A stretch of DNA of 64,000 nt. Source: Methanobrevibacter millerae. GTDB lineage: Archaea > Methanobacteriota > Methanobacteria > Methanobacteriales > Methanobacteriaceae. Where the stretch lies: assembly GCF_900103415.1 (NCBI RefSeq), contig NZ_FMXB01000002.1, positions 82,257-146,256 on the forward strand, in the 5' to 3' direction. Position 1 is the first letter of the stretch, and each line of letters begins with the position of its first letter. The notes below the pieces were generated by a model. The model ran no database searches. It had not been told where the DNA came from and saw only the letters and a list, made by a program, of their open reading frames with translations. The position numbers and the translations under genes are program-made. This document shows positions 53,601 to 62,219 of this stretch, one piece after another.

Positions 53601-55141
53601 TTAAATTTCGTGCTATTAAATTTATATGAAATGTCATAGACTCCAGGATATAAGTTGATAGTCAACCTTGCAGTGCCCGTTTCATCAGTGATCCTTGTAT
53701 ATGAAGCACCATTGATTGAAAGGTACACAGGCTGATTGACAACAGGAACATTATTGTCAGTCAATACGGTAACGTCAAATGTTTCCTTCTTGTTATAATA
53801 TATAACAGTATTGTTGACAACAAATGTTGTATCATACTTATCCCTAATCTTAAGGGTACCCGTTGCACTTGATGATTTATATGGAGCAATACCATTATAA
53901 GTATAAGTTACATTATAAACACCGACAGGCATATTGGCTTTTATAGTAGCCTTACCATTTGCATCAGTAACAGCAGTATTAGAAGTACTGCCAATATTAA
54001 TCACAATAGTCTGATTAGCAACAGTATAACCAAGTTCATTATACAATGTAGCCTCAATATACTGAGTATCACCTATCATATAGCTATAGTCACTAGTAGT
54101 AATACTGGTCTCTGATGTACCTAATACTTTAATAGTATTGGATAATCTTGATTCATCACCAGGATGGTATGCAGTCAATACATAAGTACCTTCAAGCAGG
54201 TTTATATTAAGTCTTGCAACACCACTTGCATTAGTCATACGGCTATAAAATACTCCATTAATGTTATATGTAACATTGGTATTGGCTAAAGGAGAACCTG
54301 TACCATCCACAAACTCTGCATAATACTGGTTTGAATCCCTATATACCTTAGTTAAATTATCGGCATATATGGTGTATAATACAGTAACATTATTTGAGTA
54401 CATGTACCCGGTATCCGGGTGAATTGCAGTCAATACATAATCATTAGGCGGCAAGTTAATATTCAGTCTTGCAACACCACTTGCATTTGTAACGCGAGTA
54501 TAGAAAACACCATTAATATTAAAAGTAACGTTTGCATTGGCCAATGGAGAGCCGGAAGCATTTAAAAACGTTGCATAATATTGTGTAGCGTTCTTATAAT
54601 ATTTAACTATGTCATTACCGGAAACGGTAGGATAAACAGTAACTTTTGAAGTTACCTTATTGCTTGAGTAAGCGTCGCTACCATTATAATATGTAATAAA
54701 ATCATAAGTTCCTGGAATTAAGTTAATCGCAATTGAAGCAGAACCGTTCACGTCAGTGGTTCTCGCATAATCAACTCCAGAAATTGTAAATAATAAAGTC
54801 TGATTAGCTAACTTGTTTCCATCAACATCACTTAAAGTAGCTATAAATCTTGTTCCATTCCTGTAATATAAATTAACATCAGGTGCATCAATCGTGACAG
54901 CTTTCTTTGCTGAATCTTCACTTGCACCAATAATACTTTCATCTAAGATTGTATCAACGTTGTTAATTGATAAATTATTTGAATTATCTGATCCTACACC
55001 CCCTTGGTCAACAGCCAAGAAATCAGTATTTGAATCCTGTACTGCGTAGGTATCATTAACATCTATTTCACCTGCACTGACAAAACCAATCGATAGAACA
55101 GCGATTAGCAATAACAATGCTAAAAATATTCGTTTTTTCAA
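50645..55141 (-). CDS. Giant surface protein: Ig-like repeats, glycosidase-like domain, pseudomurein-binding repeats, transglutaminase-like domain
   Basis: 1498 residues, from a TTG at 55141 preceded by GGAGGT. The signal peptide is MKKRIFLALLLLIAVLSIGF. Six to seven Ig-like repeats follow (about 85-700), each with strands like NGVFYTR and LNINL. About 715-1000 is a glycoside-hydrolase-like TIM barrel (VFGRDMEN..., INVHIWMQCF, DYLRYPGNA). Residues 1005-1370 contain pseudomurein-binding-type helical repeats (SLSDVLDAASDLKLYIE, SLQDFLYMMSRAI). The end is a transglutaminase-like domain with Cys near 1417 (GTGNCCDQAQLL), His near 1453 (YGHVWAQF) and Asp near 1467 (NADPTS). It is probably a cell-wall hydrolase or remodelling enzyme displayed on the surface. 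Confidence 0.88.
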   Translation of the reverse strand: MKKRIFLALLLLIAVLSIGFVSAGEIDVNDTYAVQDSNTDFLAVDQGGVGSDNSNNLSINNVDTILDESIIGASEDSAKKAVTIDAPDVNLYYRNGTRFIATLSDVDGNKLANQTLLFTISGVDYARTTDVNGSASIAINLIPGTYDFITYYNGSDAYSSNKVTSKVTVYPTVSGNDIVKYYKNATQYYATFLNASGSPLANANVTFNINGVFYTRVTNASGVARLNINLPPNDYVLTAIHPDTGYMYSNNVTVLYTIYADNLTKVYRDSNQYYAEFVDGTGSPLANTNVTYNINGVFYSRMTNASGVARLNINLLEGTYVLTAYHPGDESRLSNTIKVLGTSETSITTSDYSYMIGDTQYIEATLYNELGYTVANQTIVINIGSTSNTAVTDANGKATIKANMPVGVYNVTYTYNGIAPYKSSSATGTLKIRDKYDTTFVVNNTVIYYNKKETFDVTVLTDNNVPVVNQPVYLSINGASYTRITDETGTARLTINLYPGVYDISYKFNSTKFKELTESSLLMVIDTNTSILSAQDTTVGEGAGEKFPILLTVDDFGMPYRDVIININGVNYTRTTNDFGVAEITINLAAGKYPVKYYYLGESRVEPSSGQAYITVKPRTATSMKWLSSTTFISGITADLKVSLVDSSNKPLASKDVVFTISSKEYPVKTDSSGIATLSRSLFSGTYVVTASFAGDGDYIQSEVSTVITVASAHDSSGYGYWVFGRDMENVNLSQLASLGTTDIFLNFYSLSLHGQSKVTSWIQSAKSYGINVHIWMQCFYDGEWLNPVSGRSINQALFNELIDEAKSYATIPGVAGVHLDYLRYPGNAYKTTGGTEAITEFVKQVTAACRAVNPSIIMSASIMPETTNDIYYYGQDISAISQYLDVIVLMQYKGNYNAGTDWLASTTRWYVQNSQGAEVWSGLQAYLSDDNPTKLTYTELFGDAQTVVDNGADGVMLFRFGISNFLNFKDLEDPSYDDVVSLSDVLDAASDLKLYIEKNWTLPSKVYVGDGAYTVPQFLALMNQALLMIEGVYTGDIVSFLVAEPEKNRGDVIYDVLFDEEYLEINHVVYAYCVSNNQAPDNATSSVGDIKYETLVYMYSRILDFYATESVLPAFVLVNNFLDNPTLTVNMLPSYSTTDYQYVNYTTTWLNYCPICEHYGTLLINPKGTVEGELTCYYCDADFCGVTGHDKILNSTYELVRLSESVPVAEGKVGDKIALSSIIAGASYLAAYFKENEDFPDYIVLKEGKYSLQDFLYMMSRAIVQIDASNTNPVTLIEIGGPSTPSGDVIDGTLSKTDYMDVVNRVANFISSNNWIPNYASSTLGKIAYSELLDSFSRILDYYSNHGALPTSVHIIYKSGSSKSISELAQSLIKGLTSDRDKAVALYNYVRDSISYSFYYNTQKGAEGTLAAGTGNCCDQAQLLVAMARAVGLTARFATGYCTFSSGSTYGHVWAQFNIGGSWINADPTSTRNSFGVINNWNTASYTNRGTFDVLPY

Positions 55142-55534
55142 AATACTTTACCTCCTTATAACGTATTTTACAACAAAGGGAAATTAAAATTTCCATTATG
55201 TTTATACTATATTAAGAATATCTTATATAAAGTTATTTATTTAATTAAACCTCTAAAACAAGAGGAATCATTAAAATTAATACTTAAAATAAGTGAAAAT
55301 AATGAATAAAGCAAAAATATATGTTAATATTAACTTAAAAAGCTAAAAACAATCGATTTTATAATCAAGGATAAGGCACTTTATGAAATGTTAAAAAATG
55401 AGTATAATAGCTATTAAATGCGATTTGATGGATAAACATCAAGTAAAATCAAAAATAAAAATTTTAGATGAATATTTGATAAAAATTAATAACGTTAACT
55501 TAAAAAATAAAAAAATAAATGATGTAGATTGAGT
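55142..55534. other. AT-rich intergenic region
   Basis: Holds the promoter of the giant surface protein (TATA TTATATAAAG at about 55223-55232, minus strand; leader about 60 bases) at the left and the thermosome terminator at the right. Nothing else is convincing between them. Confidence 0.6.
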
Positions 55535-55543
55535 TTACATCAT
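55519..55543 (-). terminator. Thermosome terminator
   Basis: ATGATGTA and TACATCAT pair around the stop codon with a 9-base loop, followed on the minus strand by TTTATTTTTTTA. Confidence 0.7.
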
Positions 55544-57184
55544 TGGAGGCATACCGCCCATTCCGCCCATACCAGGCATTGGAGGCATACCGCTGTCATC
55601 ATTTCCTGACTCGTCAGCACCGGTTGAGTTGAGTGCGTTTCTTGCTGCAATCATGTCATCGATACGTAAAATCATTTCAGCAGCTTCGCCTGCAGACTGA
55701 AGAGCCTGAACTTTAACCCTTAAAGGTTCAATTACTCCGGCATCCTTCATGTCGACGACTTCACCTGTGAATACGTTGATACCGATTGCGTTGGAGTCTT
55801 CATGAGCAGCCTTCAAATCAGCAATTAAGTTAATGGTGTCCAAACCTGCGTTTTCAATCAGGGTTCTTGGAATGACTTCCAAAGCTTCAGCGTATTTTAA
55901 GATAGCTAACTGTTCCCTTCCGCTTACGGATTCACCATAATCCCTTAACTGTTTTACCAAATCGATTTCACATGCTCCTCCGCCGATGAGGACTTTTCCT
56001 TCTTCGATAGTGGCAGCAACTACTCCTAAAGCATCGTCAAGAGCTCTTGCGATTTGCTCGGTTACGTAACGGGTACTTCCCCTAAGTACAATGGAGGATG
56101 CTTTCGGATTTTCACATTCTTCAATGAAAGTCAATTTGTGGTCGAAGACCTTTTCAAGGTAAACTTTGCCTGCATGACCTAACTTGTCTTCGGACAGGTC
56201 TTCAATGTCTGTTACAAGTTTTGCACCGGTTGCTTTTGAGATTCTTTCAATATCAGATTTTTTAACTCTCTTATAGGTCATGATGCCTGCCTTTTTAAGA
56301 TAATGTTCAGCCAGGTCATCGATTCCTTTCTGACAGAAGAATACGTTTGCGCCTGAATCGACGATTTTGTCAACCAAGTCCCTAATCATCTGCTCTTCAT
56401 TGTCCAGAAATGCCGCAAACTGATCAGGAGAGGTAATGTCGATTTTAGTATCGGTATTGAGGTCTTTTAACTCAATAGGATATTTCATGATTGCAATTTT
56501 TGCATCTTCAACGACTTCAGGCATGTTTTTTGAAACCGGAGTCTTGTCAATGACAATGCCTTCACATAAGAATGAATCTTCCACGGAATCTCCGGAAACC
56601 CTTTGAATGTTGATGTTGTCGATTTCAGATACACCGTCCTCTTCGATTCTTAAAGCTGCTTCTACAACAAGGTTTGCAAGATGTTCTTTTGCATAATCTG
56701 ATCCTTTACCACTCATTGCAGTGACTGCAACATGCTGAAGGGTTTCCTTATCGTCAGCATCGATTGCAATTTCATTCAATAATTCAACAGCTTTTGCGGT
56801 TGCGTTTCTAAATCCTTTAACGACAACGGAAGTTGCGATTCCATCTTCTAATAATTCTTCAGCTTTAGCTAATAATTCACCAGCAATAACAACGACAGAA
56901 GTGGTTCCGTCTCCGACAATTTCTTCTTGCTTTTTAGCTGTTTCTACAAGCATACGTGCAGCCGGCTGTGCAATATCCATTTCTCTCATTATAGTTGCAC
57001 CATCATTAGTTACGGTAATATCTCCCATACCACTAACTAACATTTTGTCCATTCCTTTAGGACCAAGAGTAGTTCTTACAATGCCTGCCAATACTTTAGC
57101 GGCCGTAATATTCATTCTTAAAGCATCTCTTTTAGAATATCTTTCAGTCCCTTCAGGAAGAATAAATATTGGTTGATTTGCCAT
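55535..57184 (-). CDS. thsA: Thermosome (group II chaperonin) subunit
   Basis: 549 residues. [11 protein letters not shown] near 40, [10 protein letters not shown] near 62, [10 protein letters not shown] near 90 and GGGACEID near 405 are the ATP-binding signatures of the group II family. It ends in the flexible [10 protein letters not shown] tail. It folds proteins as a double ring. The next gene upstream on the same strand is a surface protein, not a partner. Confidence 0.96.
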   Translation of the reverse strand: MANQPIFILPEGTERYSKRDALRMNITAAKVLAGIVRTTLGPKGMDKMLVSGMGDITVTNDGATIMREMDIAQPAARMLVETAKKQEEIVGDGTTSVVVIAGELLAKAEELLEDGIATSVVVKGFRNATAKAVELLNEIAIDADDKETLQHVAVTAMSGKGSDYAKEHLANLVVEAALRIEEDGVSEIDNINIQRVSGDSVEDSFLCEGIVIDKTPVSKNMPEVVEDAKIAIMKYPIELKDLNTDTKIDITSPDQFAAFLDNEEQMIRDLVDKIVDSGANVFFCQKGIDDLAEHYLKKAGIMTYKRVKKSDIERISKATGAKLVTDIEDLSEDKLGHAGKVYLEKVFDHKLTFIEECENPKASSIVLRGSTRYVTEQIARALDDALGVVAATIEEGKVLIGGGACEIDLVKQLRDYGESVSGREQLAILKYAEALEVIPRTLIENAGLDTINLIADLKAAHEDSNAIGINVFTGEVVDMKDAGVIEPLRVKVQALQSAGEAAEMILRIDDMIAARNALNSTGADESGNDDSGMPPMPGMGGMGGMPPMM

Positions 57185-57303
57185 ACTATTTTCACCTTTA
57201 AAATTAATTTATAATACGATATAAAAATTAGAATTTTTTATACATTAAATATATTGATTTGTGATAATATAAAAATATTACCTAAAAAGAAAAAAAATAA
57301 ACA

Positions 57304-57319
57304 AAGCCTAAAAAGGCTT
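57304..57319 (-). terminator. Terminator of the pseudomurein-binding surface protein
   Basis: AAGCCT and AGGCTT pair around AAAA, 12 bases after the stop at 57331. On the minus strand TTTGTTTATTTTTTTT follows. Confidence 0.7.
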
Positions 57320-57330
57320 GTTTTATGATA

Positions 57331-59532
57331 TTATCTAATCATGGAAGTTGAAAAACCGCCATTTGCAAACTGATACATGATTCCTTCAGTTGTAGGGTAA
57401 GTACAATATTTAATGTTGTTTGCTGCCAGATACTGGGCAACATTGGAAATTGAAGGATCAGTTATGCTGAAGTTATCGTCCCATGCCCTTTTTGCGGAAT
57501 ATCCGCTGAAGTCACCGTAACGATACGGTCCCATTCCATTAGGATTTGTCCAATCGATACTGTCCCAGACAGGAACACAGACACAGTTTTTAGACCTCAA
57601 TACATTCTGAATATAGCTTGAAGCCAGTTCCCTTATGGTTCCGGCACAGAAACCGTTATAGACAGTTATAAGCACGTAATTGCTTGGAACATTGAAGTAG
57701 TCTTCATAATGGGCATTGCTGTGCGTTTTTCCTACTTTTACATTCCATCCTGCGGCAGCAAAAGCTCTGGCTAATTCCCATTTCTTCTCATCAGATCCTC
57801 CGTCAGCATCAATATAGACATTCTTGCCGGTTAAACCAAATGGATTACTATTCATACCAAAATTAAAGTTGGATGCAACCTTATTTGAAACGAAAGTCAC
57901 ATAGTCTGCTAAAGAATAGCTATAATCATGATAGAATGACATGATTTTTGAAGCGATAATTGCATAGTCATTGTAGCTGACTACGCCGGAACTTGTGGAA
58001 ACACTATCCGGAACCTGCTTATTTTTGGAAATTTTTGAAGCGATGTCTTTTGCAATGTTTACAAACTCGTCTTTTTTAATTAAGCATGATGTGATTGTAT
58101 TGTCCGGTGAATTAACACCCTGTACGCCATGGATAATGGCTACATTATTTCTATTGGAACTTCCCAGCTGTTCAATGGCCTTATTCATTAAATAATAAAA
58201 TTCAGCCAAGGTATATGTATGAACAGGAGCATTAAGCGTTGCAGGCAAGACCCCATGAGTCTCATAATAACATCTAAGGTAATATGCACCGTCTGCAATA
58301 TCGCTGATTGATATTTCAATAGGAATAACTTCAATATTGTTTGATATTGACAGTCCGTTGAAAGTTGAAGTTATGATATATTTATTCGGATGTAAATTAA
58401 TGTTAAGCTTTGCAACACCATTGCTGTCAGTTGTTCTGTCATAATAAACTCCATTGATATTGAAAGTCACGTTTTTATTGGCATATGGCTTTCCCTGACC
58501 GTCAAGCAGAGTGGTCTTGAACGCATCGGCAGTCTTATATAACTTATTTAAATCATTGGCGAATAAAATCTGATTGACTTTAATGCTGTTGGAGACAATT
58601 GAATCCTTATGCTCGGCAGTGATTATGTAATCTCCCGGAGCCAGATTGATATTGATTTTAGCATGCCCGGATGAGTTTGTAACCCTATCATAGTAAACTC
58701 CATTAATGTTGAACTTTACGGTTTCACCGGCACCGACAGGCTTTGCATTATCGCCCAATACCCTAACGACATACTGGGAACTGTTCTTATAATACTTGAC
58801 CAAATCGCTGTTTTCAACGATTCTTGAAATGACAGTGATTACATTTGAAGTTCTCTCGCCGTTTTCGGTATTGTATGCGGTAAGAACGTATTCTCCAGGT
58901 ATCAGATTAATGTTAAGCCTGGCAAGACCCTTATCTCCACTGACCTGACGGGTATAGAAAACGCCGTTGATGTTAAAGGTGACGTTGCTTCCGGAAGCCA
59001 GATATTTGCCCTCGCTGTCACGGAATGTGGCATAATACTGAGTTCCGTTCTTATACATTTTGGAAATATCAGTTCCGTTGAGAGTAGCTAAAATGGAAAC
59101 ATTACAGTCAGCATAATTATCATTATAGGATATCTTTACAGGATAATCCCCTGCAATCAGATTCAATGCCAGAGAGGCAGTACCGTTCTCATTAGTAACC
59201 CTGTTATATGTTACGCCGTTTATTGTAATTCCTACGCTTTGATTTGAAACAGGTTTTCCGTCGGATTCGACAAGGACGCTTAACCTTTCAGATCCCCCAT
59301 AATATTTAACGACGTCTGGCGCTGTAATGACAACGCCGGAAGTGTTTGAACTTTCTTCGGATGCTGATAAAACATCACCACCTACATTTTCCGATAAAAC
59401 AATATCCGAATAGGATATGGATAATGTATCGGTACCATTATAGTTTTCTTGATTAAAATCATCACTGGCGCAAGCGCCAGAAATGGATAAGATTAAAATT
59501 AAAGAAAAAATAATTAAAAATCGTTTTTTCAT
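57331..59532 (-). CDS. Surface protein: Ig-like repeats, pseudomurein-binding repeats, unknown C-terminal domain
   Basis: 733 residues from the ATG at 59532, with signal peptide KKRFLIIFSLILILSISGAC. Five Ig-like repeats (about 65-410) with NGVYYDRTT and LNINL-type strands. About 415-570 are two pseudomurein-binding repeats (SISDIADGAYYLRCYYE..., TLAEFYYLMNKAIEQL). The last 150 residues begin KNVYIDADGGSDEKKWELA and include VLITVYNGFCAGTIRELAS. That domain occurs, as I recall, with pseudomurein-binding repeats in Methanobacteriales but has no known function. It probably binds the cell wall. Its catalytic role is open. Confidence 0.82.
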   Translation of the reverse strand: MKKRFLIIFSLILILSISGACASDDFNQENYNGTDTLSISYSDIVLSENVGGDVLSASEESSNTSGVVITAPDVVKYYGGSERLSVLVESDGKPVSNQSVGITINGVTYNRVTNENGTASLALNLIAGDYPVKISYNDNYADCNVSILATLNGTDISKMYKNGTQYYATFRDSEGKYLASGSNVTFNINGVFYTRQVSGDKGLARLNINLIPGEYVLTAYNTENGERTSNVITVISRIVENSDLVKYYKNSSQYVVRVLGDNAKPVGAGETVKFNINGVYYDRVTNSSGHAKININLAPGDYIITAEHKDSIVSNSIKVNQILFANDLNKLYKTADAFKTTLLDGQGKPYANKNVTFNINGVYYDRTTDSNGVAKLNINLHPNKYIITSTFNGLSISNNIEVIPIEISISDIADGAYYLRCYYETHGVLPATLNAPVHTYTLAEFYYLMNKAIEQLGSSNRNNVAIIHGVQGVNSPDNTITSCLIKKDEFVNIAKDIASKISKNKQVPDSVSTSSGVVSYNDYAIIASKIMSFYHDYSYSLADYVTFVSNKVASNFNFGMNSNPFGLTGKNVYIDADGGSDEKKWELARAFAAAGWNVKVGKTHSNAHYEDYFNVPSNYVLITVYNGFCAGTIRELASSYIQNVLRSKNCVCVPVWDSIDWTNPNGMGPYRYGDFSGYSAKRAWDDNFSITDPSISNVAQYLAANNIKYCTYPTTEGIMYQFANGGFSTSMIR

Positions 59533-59651
59533 AAATCTAACACAACCTTTCAATAGTATAAAAATTTTTATTTTTAATAATATTTAAGAATTTTTATTAA
59601 AAATGTGAATTCGGTTACTTTTATTAAACAAAATATTTATAATATTATTAT

Positions 59652-60680
59652 ATGTATCAGAAAGTCATTGAGGACATTAAAAAAAATCTTGGAGAAAACA
59701 AGGATTTGAATCGCAAATACCTTATATCACAAATTGAAATCTACAAGACTCATGAATACTCCACAGAAATAATCAAAGAGATTTCCAAAATGATTTGGGA
59801 TTGCTTAAGTCCTGAAGAGCAGGAAGAGTACGAAAGGATAATCAGCGAAGAAAATCCCATAAAGGACCTGATAATTGAAGCGGAGTTTTACATACAGAAC
59901 AATGACTATGAAAAGGCGCTGGAAATCTATGATGAATTCATGAATACCTTTCCGGGGATGTATGAAAACGATGAGGTCAATGAATACCACAGCTTTTCAG
60001 ACCCTTTAGAAGAGCTGATATTTCATGAATTCATCGGCTGTGAAAAGGAACTTCAATACATTCCGGACAATCAGCCTCTGGAAGACCTGTATTACGGTTA
60101 CGGATTTCTCCTGAGGGACGCTTCAAGGCTTGATGAAGCCGAATCCGCACTTAAGGAATCATTAAGGATCAATCCCGTTTCAACGAGAGTGATTCTGGAG
60201 CTGTGTGACATCTACAAAATGCGTGCACCTACATTCAACAGATTCTACTTCCATAATATGGATGCCTTAAAATACGCATATACCGGTTCTGATTTGGCCA
60301 GAATTTACAATAACTTCGGATTTTACTATTATGAGGAAAACAACCCTGAACTGTCAATAGCATGTTACAGATACAGCCTGAAGTATGAAAATGATCCGTT
60401 TACTGAAGACAAAATCAAATCAATAGAGAAAAAATACGGCATAGAGTTGACGGATGGGGAATGTGAAGCGTTAATGACAAGCAAACACATCCGGGTTGGC
60501 GTTAATCCGTTCGTTCTTGAAAATCTGGAAAGGCTGGCTAGGGACTATGAAAAGGACAATATGCTGAACCAGTCACTCTTTTTCTACAGGAGGCTCTACA
60601 GCGTCAACAAGAATGAACAGACATTCAACAAAATAAAAGAATTGGATTTCAAAACAAGACGTCAAAAAAGAAAAATTTAA
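59652..60680 (+). CDS. TPR-repeat protein
   Basis: 342 residues, mostly helix pairs. Recognisable TPR-like units: YIQNNDYEKALEIYDEFM near 82, GFLLRDASRLDEAESALKESLRINP near 148-172 and YENNPELSIACYRYSL-like near 235. Such proteins scaffold protein complexes, and partners are unknown. The ATG follows an AT-rich stretch with TATA TTTATAATAT and has no ribosome site, so it may be leaderless. Confidence 0.75.
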   Translation: MYQKVIEDIKKNLGENKDLNRKYLISQIEIYKTHEYSTEIIKEISKMIWDCLSPEEQEEYERIISEENPIKDLIIEAEFYIQNNDYEKALEIYDEFMNTFPGMYENDEVNEYHSFSDPLEELIFHEFIGCEKELQYIPDNQPLEDLYYGYGFLLRDASRLDEAESALKESLRINPVSTRVILELCDIYKMRAPTFNRFYFHNMDALKYAYTGSDLARIYNNFGFYYYEENNPELSIACYRYSLKYENDPFTEDKIKSIEKKYGIELTDGECEALMTSKHIRVGVNPFVLENLERLARDYEKDNMLNQSLFFYRRLYSVNKNEQTFNKIKELDFKTRRQKRKI

Positions 60681-60719
60681 TTATATATAAAATATATAAA
60701 TATTTTTAGGTGATTTAAT

Positions 60720-60875
60720 ATGTGTTCTGCTGGTGGCCCAATGGCCGATATTGACTTAGGAAAATTAAAGACAAAAAGATACAGATGTTTAGACTGTGGA
60801 AATGAATTTAAAGGGCTTGGTAAAAAAGTCGTTTGTCCTTCTTGCCAAAGCGACAACGTTGAATGCAAAGAATAA
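60720..60875 (+). CDS. Small zinc-ribbon protein
   Basis: 51 residues beginning MCSAGGPMADIDLGKLKTKR, with CLDCGNEF and CPSCQSDN forming one zinc ribbon. AGGTGATTTA precedes the ATG. A T-rich tract after the stop can terminate. Function unknown. Confidence 0.75.
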   Translation: MCSAGGPMADIDLGKLKTKRYRCLDCGNEFKGLGKKVVCPSCQSDNVECKE

Positions 60876-60915
60876 TTCCTAATTATTCTTCTTTTTTTAT
60901 TTTTTAGTGGTTAAT

Positions 60916-61368
60916 ATGGATATTGACTTCAGTTATGATGAGATTCTTTTTTTGGAAGGTGAAAGCGGTCTTGTTGGAATAATTAAGGTCGCTAAAGACA
61001 ACAAGATGCTCTTTATAGCCACACAGGACAATGAAGAGATAGTTCAGTTCCTTGAAAAGGATGACATTATAGCGGTATCCAACTTCAAAAAGGACAAAAG
61101 AGCGATAAGGTCACAGGCATACCTGACCAGAGAGGAAGACTCACCTATAGTTATCTTAAATAAGGATCATCCGTCCGTCAAGAGGCTGTCACAGGTATTG
61201 TCCGTAGGCGAAAGGGTGAACCTGAACTGCAATATCGTTAGGGGAACACACCCGGAACAGGACGTCTTATGCTCATGCGACTCATTATCCGGAATATCCA
61301 TCACTAAAACGAAAAGCGGCGTCAGATTAAACCGGGTTCATGAAAATTACACTATCGAAGAGTTTTAA
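60916..61368 (+). CDS. Unknown protein, operon with DUF116 gene
   Basis: 150 residues from the ATG at 60916; a GTG nine bases earlier is the alternative. Two beta-rich halves are suggested: LFLEGESGLVGIIKVAKDNKM and, later, VLSVGERVNLNCNIVRGTHPEQ. Three cysteines (CNIV, CSCDS) may bind metal. I do not recognise it. It ends two bases before the DUF116 gene and is probably co-transcribed. Confidence 0.65.
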   Translation: MDIDFSYDEILFLEGESGLVGIIKVAKDNKMLFIATQDNEEIVQFLEKDDIIAVSNFKKDKRAIRSQAYLTREEDSPIVILNKDHPSVKRLSQVLSVGERVNLNCNIVRGTHPEQDVLCSCDSLSGISITKTKSGVRLNRVHENYTIEEF

Positions 61369-61370
61369 GC

Positions 61371-62015
61371 ATGAATTTTGATTTTAATTTCCTGTATACC
61401 TTGCTGGGACAGCTGGTAATTATAATTGCAGTTCTGATTATAATACTGTTTATAATATATCTGACCATCGGAAAGCTCCTGATTAAAAAGGAAATTGTCA
61501 TCTTTCCAAAATTCATTTTATTCATTACAGACTTACTTTATTCACCGTTCAAATCAATAGCTAAACTGTTAAAGCTCGATGATAACCTGATAGACTCAAT
61601 CAGCATTCAGACAAGAAATGACATCAATAAAAAGAAGTTCAAGAAAATACCTGCGGATAAGACGCTTATTTTCCTGCCTCATTGTTTAAGGCACAAGGAC
61701 TGTCCCGCCACGCTTCAAAAGGAAGGCGTGAAATGTACATGCTGTGGATTATGCTCAATTGGTGTCATCAAGAAAAAGGCCGAACCTATGGGCTATAAGA
61801 CATATATTGTGCCTGGATCAAGCTTTGTTAAAAAAATAGTAATGGAAAACAAGTTCAAGGCAGTCATAGGCGTTGCATGCCATGAGGATTTGAATCAGAT
61901 GATGATGCTTCTTTCGGATTTTTGCCCGCAGGGCGTATTGCTTAAAAAAACAGGATGCTTTGAAACAAGGGTGGATGTCGGTGAAGTATTGAAAATAATC
62001 AATTCCAAAGACTAA
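61371..62015 (+). CDS. DUF116-family membrane-anchored protein
   Basis: 214 residues. One N-terminal membrane segment (about 11-36), a linker, then the DUF116 domain (90-214) with LPHCLRHKDCPA, CTCCGLCSIG and VIGVACHEDL and a late CFETRVDVGE. The cysteine groups likely bind an iron-sulfur or metal centre. The family is widespread in Methanobacteriales and anaerobic bacteria without known function. It overlaps the convergent small gene by four bases. Confidence 0.85.
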   Translation: MNFDFNFLYTLLGQLVIIIAVLIIILFIIYLTIGKLLIKKEIVIFPKFILFITDLLYSPFKSIAKLLKLDDNLIDSISIQTRNDINKKKFKKIPADKTLIFLPHCLRHKDCPATLQKEGVKCTCCGLCSIGVIKKKAEPMGYKTYIVPGSSFVKKIVMENKFKAVIGVACHEDLNQMMMLLSDFCPQGVLLKKTGCFETRVDVGEVLKIINSKD

Positions 62016-62215
62016 TCAAAATACTTCATGAAATCCAGAGATTCAGGCGTTTGGCTGAATTCCTCTATGAAAGCTTTCAAATCATTAATGAATTCTTCTT
62101 TTCTTTCCTGTAAATCTTCAATTTGGGAATAATCCTTTTTTATTGCGATATTCATTATGATATCATCAGTTTCCAAGTTAATTTCAGGCAAAAGCAAAGT
62201 GTCAATTTCATCCAT
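62012..62215 (-). CDS. Small acidic protein downstream of hmgA
   Basis: 67 residues from the ATG at 62215, with GGAAGGGG inside the hmgA end as ribosome site. Acidic and helical (DLQERKEEFINDLKAFIEEF). It is read from the same transcript as HMG-CoA reductase. Family not recognised. Confidence 0.6.
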   Translation of the reverse strand: MDEIDTLLLPEINLETDDIIMNIAIKKDYSQIEDLQERKEEFINDLKAFIEEFSQTPESLDFMKYFD

Positions 62216-62219
62216 TATT

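Noticed and set aside
53900-54900. Repeated blocks that could suggest a CRISPR or satellite array
   Set aside because: The repeats are long, diverged and in frame, encoding Ig-like domains of a surface protein. There is no short constant repeat with unique spacers.
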